A stretch of 64,000 bases of DNA from [Clostridium] innocuum (GCA_012317185.1 CP048838.1:2914001-2978000), one strand, 5' to 3'. Positions 44,412-52,091 are shown, counted from the stretch's first letter. Notes: generated from the sequence alone by a model not told the origin. Program-made: numbers and translations.

Positions 44412-44780
44412 TACTCATCGATAAACAGCATAACCTTTTTTCCATAATACTGATGGCACTTTAACATCAGAAAGCTAATGGCATTTGTTAATTTATCTAA
44501 ACTGACATTTTCCTCCTCCATCAGTCCTGTGGATATCCGCTCAAGCTTTACCCTCTCAAATGTCCTTAATTCCTCATAGACATGTGCATACGTGTCATAT
44601 GCCGTCATTAGCTGGCTTTTGATCTGATAAATAATGTTCTCCTTTGAACCTTTCGCATCCGCAAATGTTAGAAAAATCGTAGGATACCTATTTATATCAT
44701 CCGCTGTAGATGTATGCATGACAGCAGTATCTTTGAATATCTCTCTGGAGTCTTTCGTAATATCAAAAAACTCCGCAAGC

Positions 44781-44800
44781 ACGCCATGGGCGGGCAGCGC
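44781..44800 (+). repeat. Short structured insert, type A (20 nt), copy 2, site 1
   Basis: Plus strand CGCCATGGGCGGGCAGCGCC, identical to site 2. Inserted at TA^TG within AGT A^TG CTT (SML). Confidence 0.8.
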
Positions 44801-44823
44801 CTACTCATATTGATTGTTTTCCC

Positions 44824-44877
44824 CGCTACTAGCGCGCCTTTTGTCGGATACCAAAGGTATCGGCAATATTTCGGGTG
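44824..44877 (+). repeat. Long (54-nt) structured insert in P-loop region, copy 2
   Basis: Plus strand begins CGCT-ACT-AGCG, then a longer arm CGCC...GGTG enclosing GATACC-AAA-GGTATC. It sits between TTT and GGG of RRF^GKT. Its 54 nt are in frame and, read through, would give GALVAGKT, a Walker A-like string. Confidence 0.78.
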
Positions 44878-45136
44878 AAAGCGCCTAGGTCTTGTGATTA
44901 ACGTAACCTCACTGCCCCGATCCATATATTCCTTTGTCATAAGGCTTTTATCTACAACATAATAGTTTTCATCCTTCAGCTTTTTTATAATCCTTCAGCC
45001 CGATTGGAATCCTCTTCATAACATCACCTGCCATTTTCTTTATTATACCATAGAAATATCAAATCCAGTCCTTCACAGCATGAAAACATAAGGAATCACA
45101 GAAATCATCCATTGATAGGACATCAAGCTTACAAAA

Positions 45137-45182
45137 TAAAAAATATCAATAGCGTATCCTCTACATCTATTGATATTTTTAT
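45137..45182. terminator. Bidirectional intrinsic terminator between polyamine operon and AAA copy 2
   Basis: AAAAATATCAATAG pairs with CTATTGATATTTTT around a 14-nt loop, with A/T tails on both sides. Confidence 0.75.
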
Positions 45183-45296
45183 TCATAATCATCTTTTGTA
45201 TAGAACTTATTTTGTGACAAACAATTTATCATTTAAAACATGTAGGAAATAGAATCTCTTTTTATCCAGCATATCTAAAAATCGCCACTGCAATTC

Positions 45297-45374
45297 TTAA
45301 AAATGCAGTACAGATAACACAACCATCACGGCGACGACCATAAGTATCAGAATGCGATAGATTGCTTTTTTCAT
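45297..45374 (-). CDS. Candidate 25-residue single-helix membrane peptide after potCD
   Basis: A short frame: MKKAIYRILILMVVAVMVV followed by LSVLHF and a stop. Two basic residues precede a hydrophobic helix of about 18 residues. GAGGTGG lies 6 nt before the ATG, which is 11 nt after the potCD stop; a strong terminator follows 115 nt later, so it is cotranscribed with the polyamine transporter. No family is recognised. It could be a small regulatory or stabilising subunit, or a chance frame. Confidence 0.45.
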   Translation of the reverse strand: MKKAIYRILILMVVAVMVVLSVLHF

Positions 45375-45385
45375 GAATTCCACCT

Positions 45386-47281
45386 CTATTTCGCTATTTT
45401 CACTTTAGTCCAGTAATCAGAAATCAGCTTCTTCGTCTTTTCATTATATTCAAAGATCTCGTCCTTCGGATACCCGACACGCGGCATATACGCATTGTTT
45501 CCATAAAATTCGCCATCCTTGCCGCTCAGCTCATCCAATACCTCGCCATTGCTTGAAGCATAGCCGACAAACAATGAATTTTTCATACTCTGCTCATATT
45601 CCAGAACGAAGTTGATATATTCATTTGCCAGCTTCGGATTTTTGGCATCCTTTGGAATTACCATGGCATCACTCCACAGATTGGTTCCTTCTTTCGGCAT
45701 GAAATATTCCATATCCTCATTCTCTGACAGTATGAAGGCTGCATCTCCGCTGTATACCAGGGCCAAATCCTTATTGCCGTTGATCATCGCATCGATGACC
45801 TCATCTGTCACGATTTCCGGATCCATCGTGGATACGGCTTTCACCAGCCACTCATAGGCCGCATGCAGCTCCTTTTCGCTGGAGGTATTCATGGAATAGC
45901 CCAGTGCTTTAAGAGCCATCATGAAGCTGTCGCGTTCCGAATCATACAGATACAGTTTTCCCTTGTATTTTGTATCCTGGAAAATATTGAAGCCCTCTTT
46001 TTCCAGATCGGCTTTTGCCACGTTGTTTTTATTATAGACAATACCGACCGTACCCCAGAAATACGGTGCAGAATACGTGTTATCAGGGTCATAGGACAGT
46101 CCCTTGACACCGTCTGCCAGCACTGCCAGATTCGTAACAACGCCTTTATCCAGCGGCTGCAGCTTTTCTTCCTTGATCAGACGCTCAATCATATAATCAC
46201 TCGGTACGAGAACATCATAGCTTTCGCCCCCCTGCAGCTTGGTATACATCAGCTCATTGGAATCAAAGGTATCGTAAATCACCTTTACCCCATACTGCTT
46301 TTCAAAAGCCGCATTGACATCCGGATCCATATATTCTCCCCAGTTGTACACCTTCAGCGTATCGCTGCCATATTTCGCAATGGCATCCTCTGTCGAGGTG
46401 CTGCCGACACCGCCCTTTAAAGCGAATAAAAGTCCTCCAATCACCAGTACAAAGCACATACCGACAATGCCGCTGACCTTATAGGAAATCGGCTTATTGT
46501 TGCGGGCTGCCTTCTCACGCACCAAAGGAACAATGTTCACAATGAGCAGCGTAATGGTAATCATAATGACAATCAGCGTGGATAAGGAGTTGATGCTCGG
46601 ATTGATCCGCTTACTCATCGTCCAAACCAGTGTGGAAATATTTTTCACTCCGTTGCCGGTCACAAAATATGAGATAATGAAATCATCAAAGGACATCGTA
46701 AAGGCAATGAGCGCACCGGATACCACTCCCGGCATGATCTGTGGAACAATGACCTTCCACATTGCCTGCGTCGGTCTTGCGCCCAGATCCATAGCCGCCT
46801 CTGCCAGGTTGGGATCCAGCCCGCGAAGCTTCGGCATGACACTTAAGATCACATACGGCGTACAAAATGCGATATGTGCCAGCAGCATGGTCAAAAAGCC
46901 CTTTTCCATATGCAGGGACACATAAAACAGCATCAGTCCCACCGCAGTAACGATTTCCGGATTCATGATAGGAAGATCGTTGATCTGCTGTACAACCTCC
47001 CGCACGATACGGCGCGATTTGCTCAGCCCGATGGCGGTAATCGTTCCGACAATCGTGGATACAAACGTCGCCACCACCGCGGTAACCAGTGTATAATAGA
47101 TGGCCTCCATCATATTGCGGTCATTGAACATCTTGTGATACCACTGCAGGGAGAAGCCGTCAAAGCTTGTCAGGGAGCGGCTGCCGTTGAAGGAAAAAAT
47201 CAACATATATAATATTGGAAAGTAGAAGAACACCATCACACAGCCGAGGATGAGTCTTCTGGAAAGCTTGCTGTTTTTCAT
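45386..47281 (-). CDS. PotC-PotD fusion: spermidine/putrescine ABC permease and substrate-binding protein in one chain
   Basis: A 631-residue fusion. Residues 1 to about 270 are a PotC-type permease with six helices and the EAA loop (LAEAAMDLGARPTQAMWKVI). A further helix (about 275-295, ISYKVSGIVGMCFVLVIGG) crosses back to the outside. Residues about 305-631 are a PotD-type binding protein (LKVYNWGEYMDPDVNAAFE, YDVLVPSDYMIERLI, LVYSGDAAF), which has no lipobox because it is tethered by the helix. Other Firmicutes have similar fusions. The start overlaps the potB stop by 4 bases. Confidence 0.9.
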   Translation of the reverse strand: MKNSKLSRRLILGCVMVFFYFPILYMLIFSFNGSRSLTSFDGFSLQWYHKMFNDRNMMEAIYYTLVTAVVATFVSTIVGTITAIGLSKSRRIVREVVQQINDLPIMNPEIVTAVGLMLFYVSLHMEKGFLTMLLAHIAFCTPYVILSVMPKLRGLDPNLAEAAMDLGARPTQAMWKVIVPQIMPGVVSGALIAFTMSFDDFIISYFVTGNGVKNISTLVWTMSKRINPSINSLSTLIVIMITITLLIVNIVPLVREKAARNNKPISYKVSGIVGMCFVLVIGGLLFALKGGVGSTSTEDAIAKYGSDTLKVYNWGEYMDPDVNAAFEKQYGVKVIYDTFDSNELMYTKLQGGESYDVLVPSDYMIERLIKEEKLQPLDKGVVTNLAVLADGVKGLSYDPDNTYSAPYFWGTVGIVYNKNNVAKADLEKEGFNIFQDTKYKGKLYLYDSERDSFMMALKALGYSMNTSSEKELHAAYEWLVKAVSTMDPEIVTDEVIDAMINGNKDLALVYSGDAAFILSENEDMEYFMPKEGTNLWSDAMVIPKDAKNPKLANEYINFVLEYEQSMKNSLFVGYASSNGEVLDELSGKDGEFYGNNAYMPRVGYPKDEIFEYNEKTKKLISDYWTKVKIAK

Positions 47282-48126
47282 TGCACATTCCCTCCCCGTT
47301 TTGCACGGACGCTGTCATCTCCCTTATCCAGACGCCGTGTTACATACATACTGATCATGATAATCACTGCCATGATCATGGAAATGGCACTTCCGAAATT
47401 CCACTCACCTACCGTAATAAACTGATTTTCAATGACATTTCCAATCATCATGTAGCCGCCGCCACCCATCAGCTTGGGAATGACAAAGCTGGACACTGAT
47501 GGCAGAAACACAAGCGTAATCCCGGATATCACACCGGGCAGTGATAAGGGAAACGTAATCTTACGAAACCGTTCCACGCGGTTTGCGCCAAGATCATTTG
47601 CCGCATCCAGCAGCGAGCGGTCCATTTTCGCCAGCGAGGATTCAATCTGCAGAATCATAAACGGTATAAAGTTGTACACCATCCCAAGCACCACGGCACC
47701 ATCCGTATACAGCAGCTTCGCAGGCTCCATACCGAAGTAGGTCAGAATGTGATTGATCAGCCCGTTATCTGCCAGAATACCAATCCATGCGTATGTACGC
47801 ACCAGCATGTTGATCCACATCGGCAATGTAACAAGCAGAATCAGAAGATTGCGCTTGCTGGACTGGGATATTGCATATGCTACCGGATACCCGATCAGCA
47901 CACACAATACCGTTGTCATTAAGGCAATCCTGAGGGAAAGCCACAGCGTTTTTAAGAAATCAGGGTCTGTAAAGAATTTTTTGAAATGCTCCAGTGTAAA
48001 CTGCAGCGTTGCCACATCATTTCCCTGCTTCGTAAAGGCATATACGATAATCAGAAGCATGGGAATAACGATCATGGCAGTAATCCATATGATATACGGA
48101 TATGTTAATCGCTTAAAGGTCTTCAT
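47278..48126 (-). CDS. potB: Spermidine/putrescine ABC transporter permease PotB
   Basis: A 282-residue permease with six membrane helices and the coupling loop LLDAANDLGANRVERFRKITFPL. It pairs with the PotC part of the downstream fusion to form the channel. It starts one base after the potA stop and overlaps the start of the PotC-PotD gene (ATGA). The conserved PotB sequence VRTYAWIGIL is present. Confidence 0.9.
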   Translation of the reverse strand: MKTFKRLTYPYIIWITAMIVIPMLLIIVYAFTKQGNDVATLQFTLEHFKKFFTDPDFLKTLWLSLRIALMTTVLCVLIGYPVAYAISQSSKRNLLILLVTLPMWINMLVRTYAWIGILADNGLINHILTYFGMEPAKLLYTDGAVVLGMVYNFIPFMILQIESSLAKMDRSLLDAANDLGANRVERFRKITFPLSLPGVISGITLVFLPSVSSFVIPKLMGGGGYMMIGNVIENQFITVGEWNFGSAISMIMAVIIMISMYVTRRLDKGDDSVRAKRGGNVQ

Positions 48127-48127
48127 A

Positions 48128-49705
48128 TCAGTATCCCATCTTGCTCATGACATGGATATCCTCCGGATAGAAGCTCAGACCCACTTCGGCTCCTTCCTCG
48201 GCGATATCCGTTGTATGAACCTTAAATTCCCTACCCTGTGTGGAGAAGGTTACCTGATAGGTTCCCGCAGTAATGTTATCCGGATCAAAATCATAATCCA
48301 CATCGGAAATTTCCACATCGCTTTCATCACTCAGCTTCCAGCTCTGTGCATTTGCCCAGGTTTTCAAATCGGTATCAATGGCTGCACTCTCCTTCAGCTC
48401 GTCCACGGTTTTAAAGAAATTGAAGGCGGAAATCGCTTCGTTCGCCTTTGGATTCTCCACGTATTTCTGCTGCACCACAAACACCTTGATGGATACACTC
48501 GTTCCGGAGCTTGTGGAGAAGGTAACCGGATACGTACCGATCTCCTCCGGTATATCATATTCAATTTTATTGATGGAAATATACTCATCATCCTGCGGGC
48601 TCCATGCCTGTGCATCCGCACGGGCGATGATTTCCGCATCGTTGAGCTCCTTCACATCCTCGATATCCACATAGAAGTCATTGGCGGAAATACGCTCTTT
48701 GGCATCACTGCTGGAAACGTCGTGCTCCTCCGTTACATTCATCATGACACTAACGGTGGTTCCCGGAACGGTTTCCACCATGATTTCATAATGCACGCCC
48801 TTAAACAGCACACTTTTCACGATACCTGTCATTTTGCCGTCCTCTTCCTTCACGATATCCAGATCCTCCGGACGTATGACGACATCCACCTTTTCGTTTT
48901 TCTTAAAGCCGAAATCCACGCAGTCAAAGCTGATATCATCAAACATCACCTTGTAATCATCCAGCATAACGCCCGGTATGATATTGCTTTCCCCGATAAA
49001 ATTCGCAACATAGCGGTTCTCCGGCTCATTGTAAATATCCGTCGGTGTTCCTACCTGCTGTATTTCGCCATCCTTCATGACCACGATTTTATCCGACATC
49101 GTCAAGGCCTCTTCCTGATCATGGGTTACATAGATAAAGGTGATGCCAACCTCCTGCTGAATCTTCTTCAGCTCGTACTGCATTTCCTTACGCAGCTTCA
49201 GATCCAGTGCACCAAGCGGCTCATCCAGAAGCAGCACCTTCGGTTCATTCACCAGCGCACGCGCAATTGCGATACGCTGCTGCTGTCCCCCGGATAACAA
49301 GGTGACATCCTTTTTCTCATAGCCCTCAAGACCGATCAGCTTCAGCATCTTCAGCACCTTCTGCTCAATGACATCCTTACTCATCTTCTTGATTTTCAAG
49401 CCGAACGCAATATTGTCATATACATTCATATGCGGAAACAGTGCGTATTTCTGAAATACCGTATTCAGCTCCCGTTTATAAGGAGGCACATCCGTGATAT
49501 CCTCCCCGTCGAAAATCACATGCCCCTCGCTTTGATTCAGAAATCCCCCGAGAATTCGCAAAAGTGTTGTTTTCCCGCATCCGCTGGGTCCCAGCAGTGT
49601 CACAAATTCATTCTCATAAATATCGAGATTGATTCCCTTCAGCACCAGTGTACCGTCAAAGTCCTTTACGATATTCTGAAACTGTATCAGCTTTTTCTCT
49701 TCCAT
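48128..49705 (-). CDS. potA: Spermidine/putrescine ABC ATPase PotA with Ig-like repeats inserted in the TOBE domain
   Basis: A 525-residue ATPase, about 150-170 longer than usual. Residues 1-240 are canonical: Walker A GPSGCGKT (39-46), LSGGQQQR (137-144), LLLDEP (158-163), switch His195. The TOBE region starts normally (VVIRPEDLDIV, 276-286; GIVKSVLFKGVHYEIMVE) and ends normally (SFYPEDIHVMSKMGY). Between, about residues 330-490, lie two tandem units of roughly 75-80 residues. Each has the pattern ERISANDF/EAISAFNF, VKELNDA/VDELKES, A-x-AW/A-x-SW, I-x-x-I/V-x-YD and GTYPVTFST/GTYQVTFST. Such units are normally found in surface proteins. Confidence 0.88.
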   Translation of the reverse strand: MEEKKLIQFQNIVKDFDGTLVLKGINLDIYENEFVTLLGPSGCGKTTLLRILGGFLNQSEGHVIFDGEDITDVPPYKRELNTVFQKYALFPHMNVYDNIAFGLKIKKMSKDVIEQKVLKMLKLIGLEGYEKKDVTLLSGGQQQRIAIARALVNEPKVLLLDEPLGALDLKLRKEMQYELKKIQQEVGITFIYVTHDQEEALTMSDKIVVMKDGEIQQVGTPTDIYNEPENRYVANFIGESNIIPGVMLDDYKVMFDDISFDCVDFGFKKNEKVDVVIRPEDLDIVKEEDGKMTGIVKSVLFKGVHYEIMVETVPGTTVSVMMNVTEEHDVSSSDAKERISANDFYVDIEDVKELNDAEIIARADAQAWSPQDDEYISINKIEYDIPEEIGTYPVTFSTSSGTSVSIKVFVVQQKYVENPKANEAISAFNFFKTVDELKESAAIDTDLKTWANAQSWKLSDESDVEISDVDYDFDPDNITAGTYQVTFSTQGREFKVHTTDIAEEGAEVGLSFYPEDIHVMSKMGY

Positions 49706-49718
49706 TGCTTACGCCTCC

Positions 49719-50252
49719 TTAAAACAGCGGCGGTGTGGTGATCCACAATACCCGCGCCTCATTCTTTCCGTTGTTTTTCAAATAATGCCGGTATTTCCCG
49801 TTAATATAAAAGGTTTCCCCCTTTTTTACAGGATATTCCTTATCGCCGTTCACCAGCGTGATCCTGCCCTCCAGCACGTAGCCGAATTCCTCCCCGTCAT
49901 GCGGGTCAAATTCCTTGCTGCTGCCCTGTGGGGACAGCTCCAGCAAAATCGGCTCCATTTCATTTTTCTGCGCATTCGGTACGATCCAGTGGATACAATA
50001 CTCCTCATGCTCATCCACGAAATAATCCTCCTTTTTAAAGACGACCTTGTTCTCCTTGCTGTCTTTAAAAAAAGACGCCAGGTCGGTACCCAGCGCCTCT
50101 AAAATATCCTCCAGAGTGGAAACGGAAGGGGAGGTAAGGTTACGTTCAACCTGCGATAAAAAGCCCTTCGTTAATTCACTCCGCGACGCGAGTTCCTCCA
50201 AAGTAAGATTGTTCTGTGTTCGCAACTGCCTTATCTTCTGCCCGATATCCAT
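49719..50252 (-). CDS. XRE-cupin transcriptional regulator (PuuR-like)
   Basis: A 177-residue regulator: XRE HTH (IGQKIRQLRTQNNLTLEELASRSELTKGFLSQVERN) followed by a cupin_2 domain (DPHDGEEFGYVLEGRITLVNG, EGETFYI-like). XRE-cupin proteins such as PuuR control polyamine genes in other bacteria. It is the first gene of the operon, 13 nt before potA, so it likely senses polyamine or a related signal and controls the transporter. Confidence 0.88.
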   Translation of the reverse strand: MDIGQKIRQLRTQNNLTLEELASRSELTKGFLSQVERNLTSPSVSTLEDILEALGTDLASFFKDSKENKVVFKKEDYFVDEHEEYCIHWIVPNAQKNEMEPILLELSPQGSSKEFDPHDGEEFGYVLEGRITLVNGDKEYPVKKGETFYINGKYRHYLKNNGKNEARVLWITTPPLF

Positions 50253-50489
50253 ACATACCTCCCTTTGTTTAGTAATACTAAACTTTCCGTATGATATTTG
50301 AAACAGGATGATTATATCATAAAACCGGACATATGCAATACCCTGTATGAAAAAAGTTTAATATTTTAAACTTTTTGTTTAATAGAATAACAAAACCAAA
50401 AAGTTTCCATTGGTAAACAGGAAAAATTCCGGTTTAATCACATATTTTCACATAATTTACATATCTTTTAACTATATCTTTTTATTATA

Positions 50490-50614
50490 GTAACTGTGGG
50501 CAAAGATATTCTTCGCCTAGATAGAAAATAACTCCCCTAATTATTTTCTATACATTCTATCCCCTTAATAATTTATTGTATTAAGAAAAAAGGCGTATCC
50601 CTAGCGCCTTTTTT
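50490..50614 (+). ncRNA. Candidate small RNA of about 125 nt
   Basis: A series of three hairpins: GGCAAAGA/TCTTCGCC (one mismatch), ATAGAAAATA/TATTTTCTAT (perfect 10 bp, loop containing CTCCCCTA) and the terminator AAAAAAGGCG/CGCCTTTTTT. A TATTAT-type -10 lies at 50483-50488. There is no open frame, and no plus-strand gene follows. The promoter is weak, so the strand call is tentative. Confidence 0.4.
50586..50614. terminator. Bidirectional intrinsic terminator
   Basis: AAAAAAGGCG (50586-50595), loop TATCCCTAG, CGCCTTTTTT (50605-50614): perfect arms, with a T run in both directions. Confidence 0.85.
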
Positions 50615-50853
50615 CTTGTTTCAGCCTTTGCATAAAGGCATATTGCCATTCTATTCATCACAAGCTATGCGGCATTCTCTATACGAAAAGACCGCATTTC
50701 GATACAGCAGACATATCCTCCCTCATACAAACACATAATTCATATGCAAAGGGGAATCACCTGCTATGTTAATCGCTTACATCCTAAAAACATGTATCAT
50801 GCTTATGCAAATATAAACTTTTCATTAACTTGGATTTTTCTGCGGTTATGAGC

Positions 50854-50882
50854 TTTACAACACGGTGCCTTCCCTCTATAAT
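50854..50882 (+). promoter_or_regulatory. Strong sigma-A promoter of a small RNA
   Basis: TTTACA (50854-50859), 17-nt spacer, TATAAT (50877-50882). Confidence 0.75.
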
Positions 50883-50888
50883 GTTACT

Positions 50889-50957
50889 GTTGCCGCCTGT
50901 AAAGAAAGATACCTAGGCAGTATTTTTGCGGCATGCCACCAATGGGTGGCTTTTTTT
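50889..50957 (+). ncRNA. Candidate small RNA of about 70 nt with own promoter and terminator
   Basis: Starts just after a consensus promoter and ends in the terminator GCCACC-AATG-GGTGGC plus seven T (50935-50957). The body pairs TGCCGC (50890-50895) with GCGGCA (50928-50933), with an inner CCTG/CAGG-type pairing. There is no open frame with a ribosome site, and the next gene is on the other strand, so it is not a leader. I match it to no known RNA family. Confidence 0.55.
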
Positions 50958-51021
50958 ATCTCATGAAGGAAGAGTTGAGCATCCTGCTTTGCATGCAGGG
51001 CAAAGGCACTGTACGGATACT

Positions 51022-51312
51022 TCACCATAAGGGAAACTGCATAAGCAATTCATCCTGAAGCTGTCTGAATTCCTTTTCAGTGAGCATACCGCTGTTTTTT
51101 CTAGCCTCCAGAATGCGGCGCTCATACTGCATAACCTCCTCATCCAGAAGCTTTTGGTCATTGGCATATTTCCCAAACCGGCAGACCCTCGCATATTCCT
51201 GTCGATGTGCCTTCCAGATTTTTGAGCGATACATGGAATCCCCCTCCCACAATCTGCTTTGAAACCGATACCGTTTTTTTTCCATGAAATCCGGAAATGA
51301 CAGATAAGCCAT
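51022..51312 (-). CDS. Hypothetical protein with SHOCT-like C-terminus
   Basis: A 96-residue basic protein with GAGGTG 5-6 nt before its ATG. The last 25 residues (SGMLTEKEFRQLQDELL) resemble the SHOCT short helical oligomerisation motif. The rest, rich in Arg, Tyr and Trp, is not recognised. A 119-codon frame overlapping it in another register is taken to be a shadow. Confidence 0.5.
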   Translation of the reverse strand: MAYLSFPDFMEKKRYRFQSRLWEGDSMYRSKIWKAHRQEYARVCRFGKYANDQKLLDEEVMQYERRILEARKNSGMLTEKEFRQLQDELLMQFPLW

Positions 51313-51383
51313 ACAATCACCTCAATGCTAGTATAGACTATATTGTTACATAATATATGTCACAATAAAAAAACTGCAGAGCT

Positions 51384-51791
51384 TTATGCATTCTGCAGCG
51401 TTTCAGCATCGGATTCTGATGCTACCTCCACCCGTTCGATATAGCCCTCCTGTATCAGAATCTCCTCCATATGATAATCCATCATGATACCGATACCGAC
51501 ATCCATCATTTTTCGCAGACACTTCAAAAGCATTGCTCCGCGGTTTGTCAGCGCATATTCAATCATGGTCGGCTTTTTATGAACATGGACAATCCGGGAA
51601 ACAAGTCCCAGGGCAATCAGCTCATCCAGTTGCTCCATGATTTCTTTTTTCAGCATGGAGGGGATGGCTTTACACAGCTCCTCCAGCCGTTTTTTGCGTT
51701 TTTCCATTTCCCAAAGCACCAAGGCCTTTTCCCGCTCCTGCGCGATATCCACACTCAGGGTCAGCGGGTCTTTATATGCAGTTACCTTCAT
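51384..51791 (-). CDS. HxlR/MarR-like winged-helix transcriptional regulator
   Basis: A 135-residue winged-helix protein. The core is LEELCKAIPSMLKKEIMEQLDELIALGLVSR and the wing KPTMIEYALTNRGAMLLKCLRKM, the characteristic YxLTxxGxxL of HxlR proteins. A basic linker (EMEKRKKRLEEL) replaces the usual N-terminal Cys-containing segment. The ATG at 51791 (GAGGTG 8 nt upstream) is preferred. The target is unknown. Confidence 0.75.
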   Translation of the reverse strand: MKVTAYKDPLTLSVDIAQEREKALVLWEMEKRKKRLEELCKAIPSMLKKEIMEQLDELIALGLVSRIVHVHKKPTMIEYALTNRGAMLLKCLRKMMDVGIGIMMDYHMEEILIQEGYIERVEVASESDAETLQNA

Positions 51792-51896
51792 CATCAACAC
51801 CTCTTGCGTACATCCTATCAGAAACATGCAGTTTGTGCAACAATGCCTCTGCAACTTGACACTTTTTAGGAAAAAACGGCTTTACAGACAAAAAAT

Positions 51897-51929
51897 GGAA
51901 AAAGCCGGTTAAGGGGTTCCGGCTTTTCC
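51897..51929. terminator. Terminator-like hairpin downstream of the ArsR/MFS operon
   Basis: GGAAAAAGCCGG pairs with CCGGCTTTTCC (one bulge) around TTAAGGGGTT, followed on the minus strand by an ATTTTTTG tail. Confidence 0.65.
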
Positions 51930-52091
51930 AAAAATTATGTTATTTAAGGGGATAGAAAATTGTATGAATTATCATTAGGGAGAATGATGAGTACATACAA
52001 GCAAGGTTAACTTCCCTGCTCGTGTAATAGTATATGATATTTATTTGGATAAAAAATGTTTAAAATACGTGAAAATATGTGAAGCATTTTA

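Larger units (their letters stand above)
43233..45019 (-). pseudogene. AAA-ATPase-like / PD-(D/E)XK nuclease family gene interrupted by six short structured elements (copy 2)
   Basis: Paralogue of 28468-29960, start ATG at 45019 (AGGTGATG upstream), KRIPIGLKDY. Removing elements at 44824-44877, 44781-44800, 44392-44411, 44081-44100, 44028-44047 and 43784-43803, plus one extra A in an A-run near 44980, leaves 1632 nt: 544 codons. Junctions then read RRFGKTINMSMLAEFF, LFIDEYDTPFIEA, MYDGYNMGG, IDIYNPWSIINY and LFVNAGYLTVEK. The nuclease domain shows FDICLKN and IIELKYTKD. In the first 47 codons I count about 16 synonymous and 5 non-synonymous differences from copy 1, a pattern of constraint. 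Unlike copy 1 it keeps the central 97-codon segment. Confidence 0.7.
50253..51021. other. 770-nt region without protein genes; two candidate small RNA units
   Basis: AT-rich leader of the XRE-cupin gene up to about 50450, then two hairpin-rich units with terminators (50490-50614 and 50889-50957), described separately. I see no credible open frame. Confidence 0.6.

Noticed and set aside
43784..44877. Classical T4 gene 60-type ribosome bypass
   Set aside because: I checked for identical take-off and landing codons around each insert and found no consistent pairs. Some inserts start with a stop (TAG), others do not. Another bypass mode remains possible but is not shown.
43233..45019. Group I/II intron or intein interpretation of the inserts
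   Set aside because: At 20-54 nt they are far too short for self-splicing introns or inteins.
47753..49297. 514-codon plus-strand open frame
   Set aside because: Antisense of potA/potB. The minus-strand products have all family motifs and overlapping operon spacing; this frame has none.
50961..51320. 119-codon minus-strand open frame
   Set aside because: Overlaps the 96-codon SHOCT-like gene in another register; only the latter has a ribosome site and plausible protein composition.
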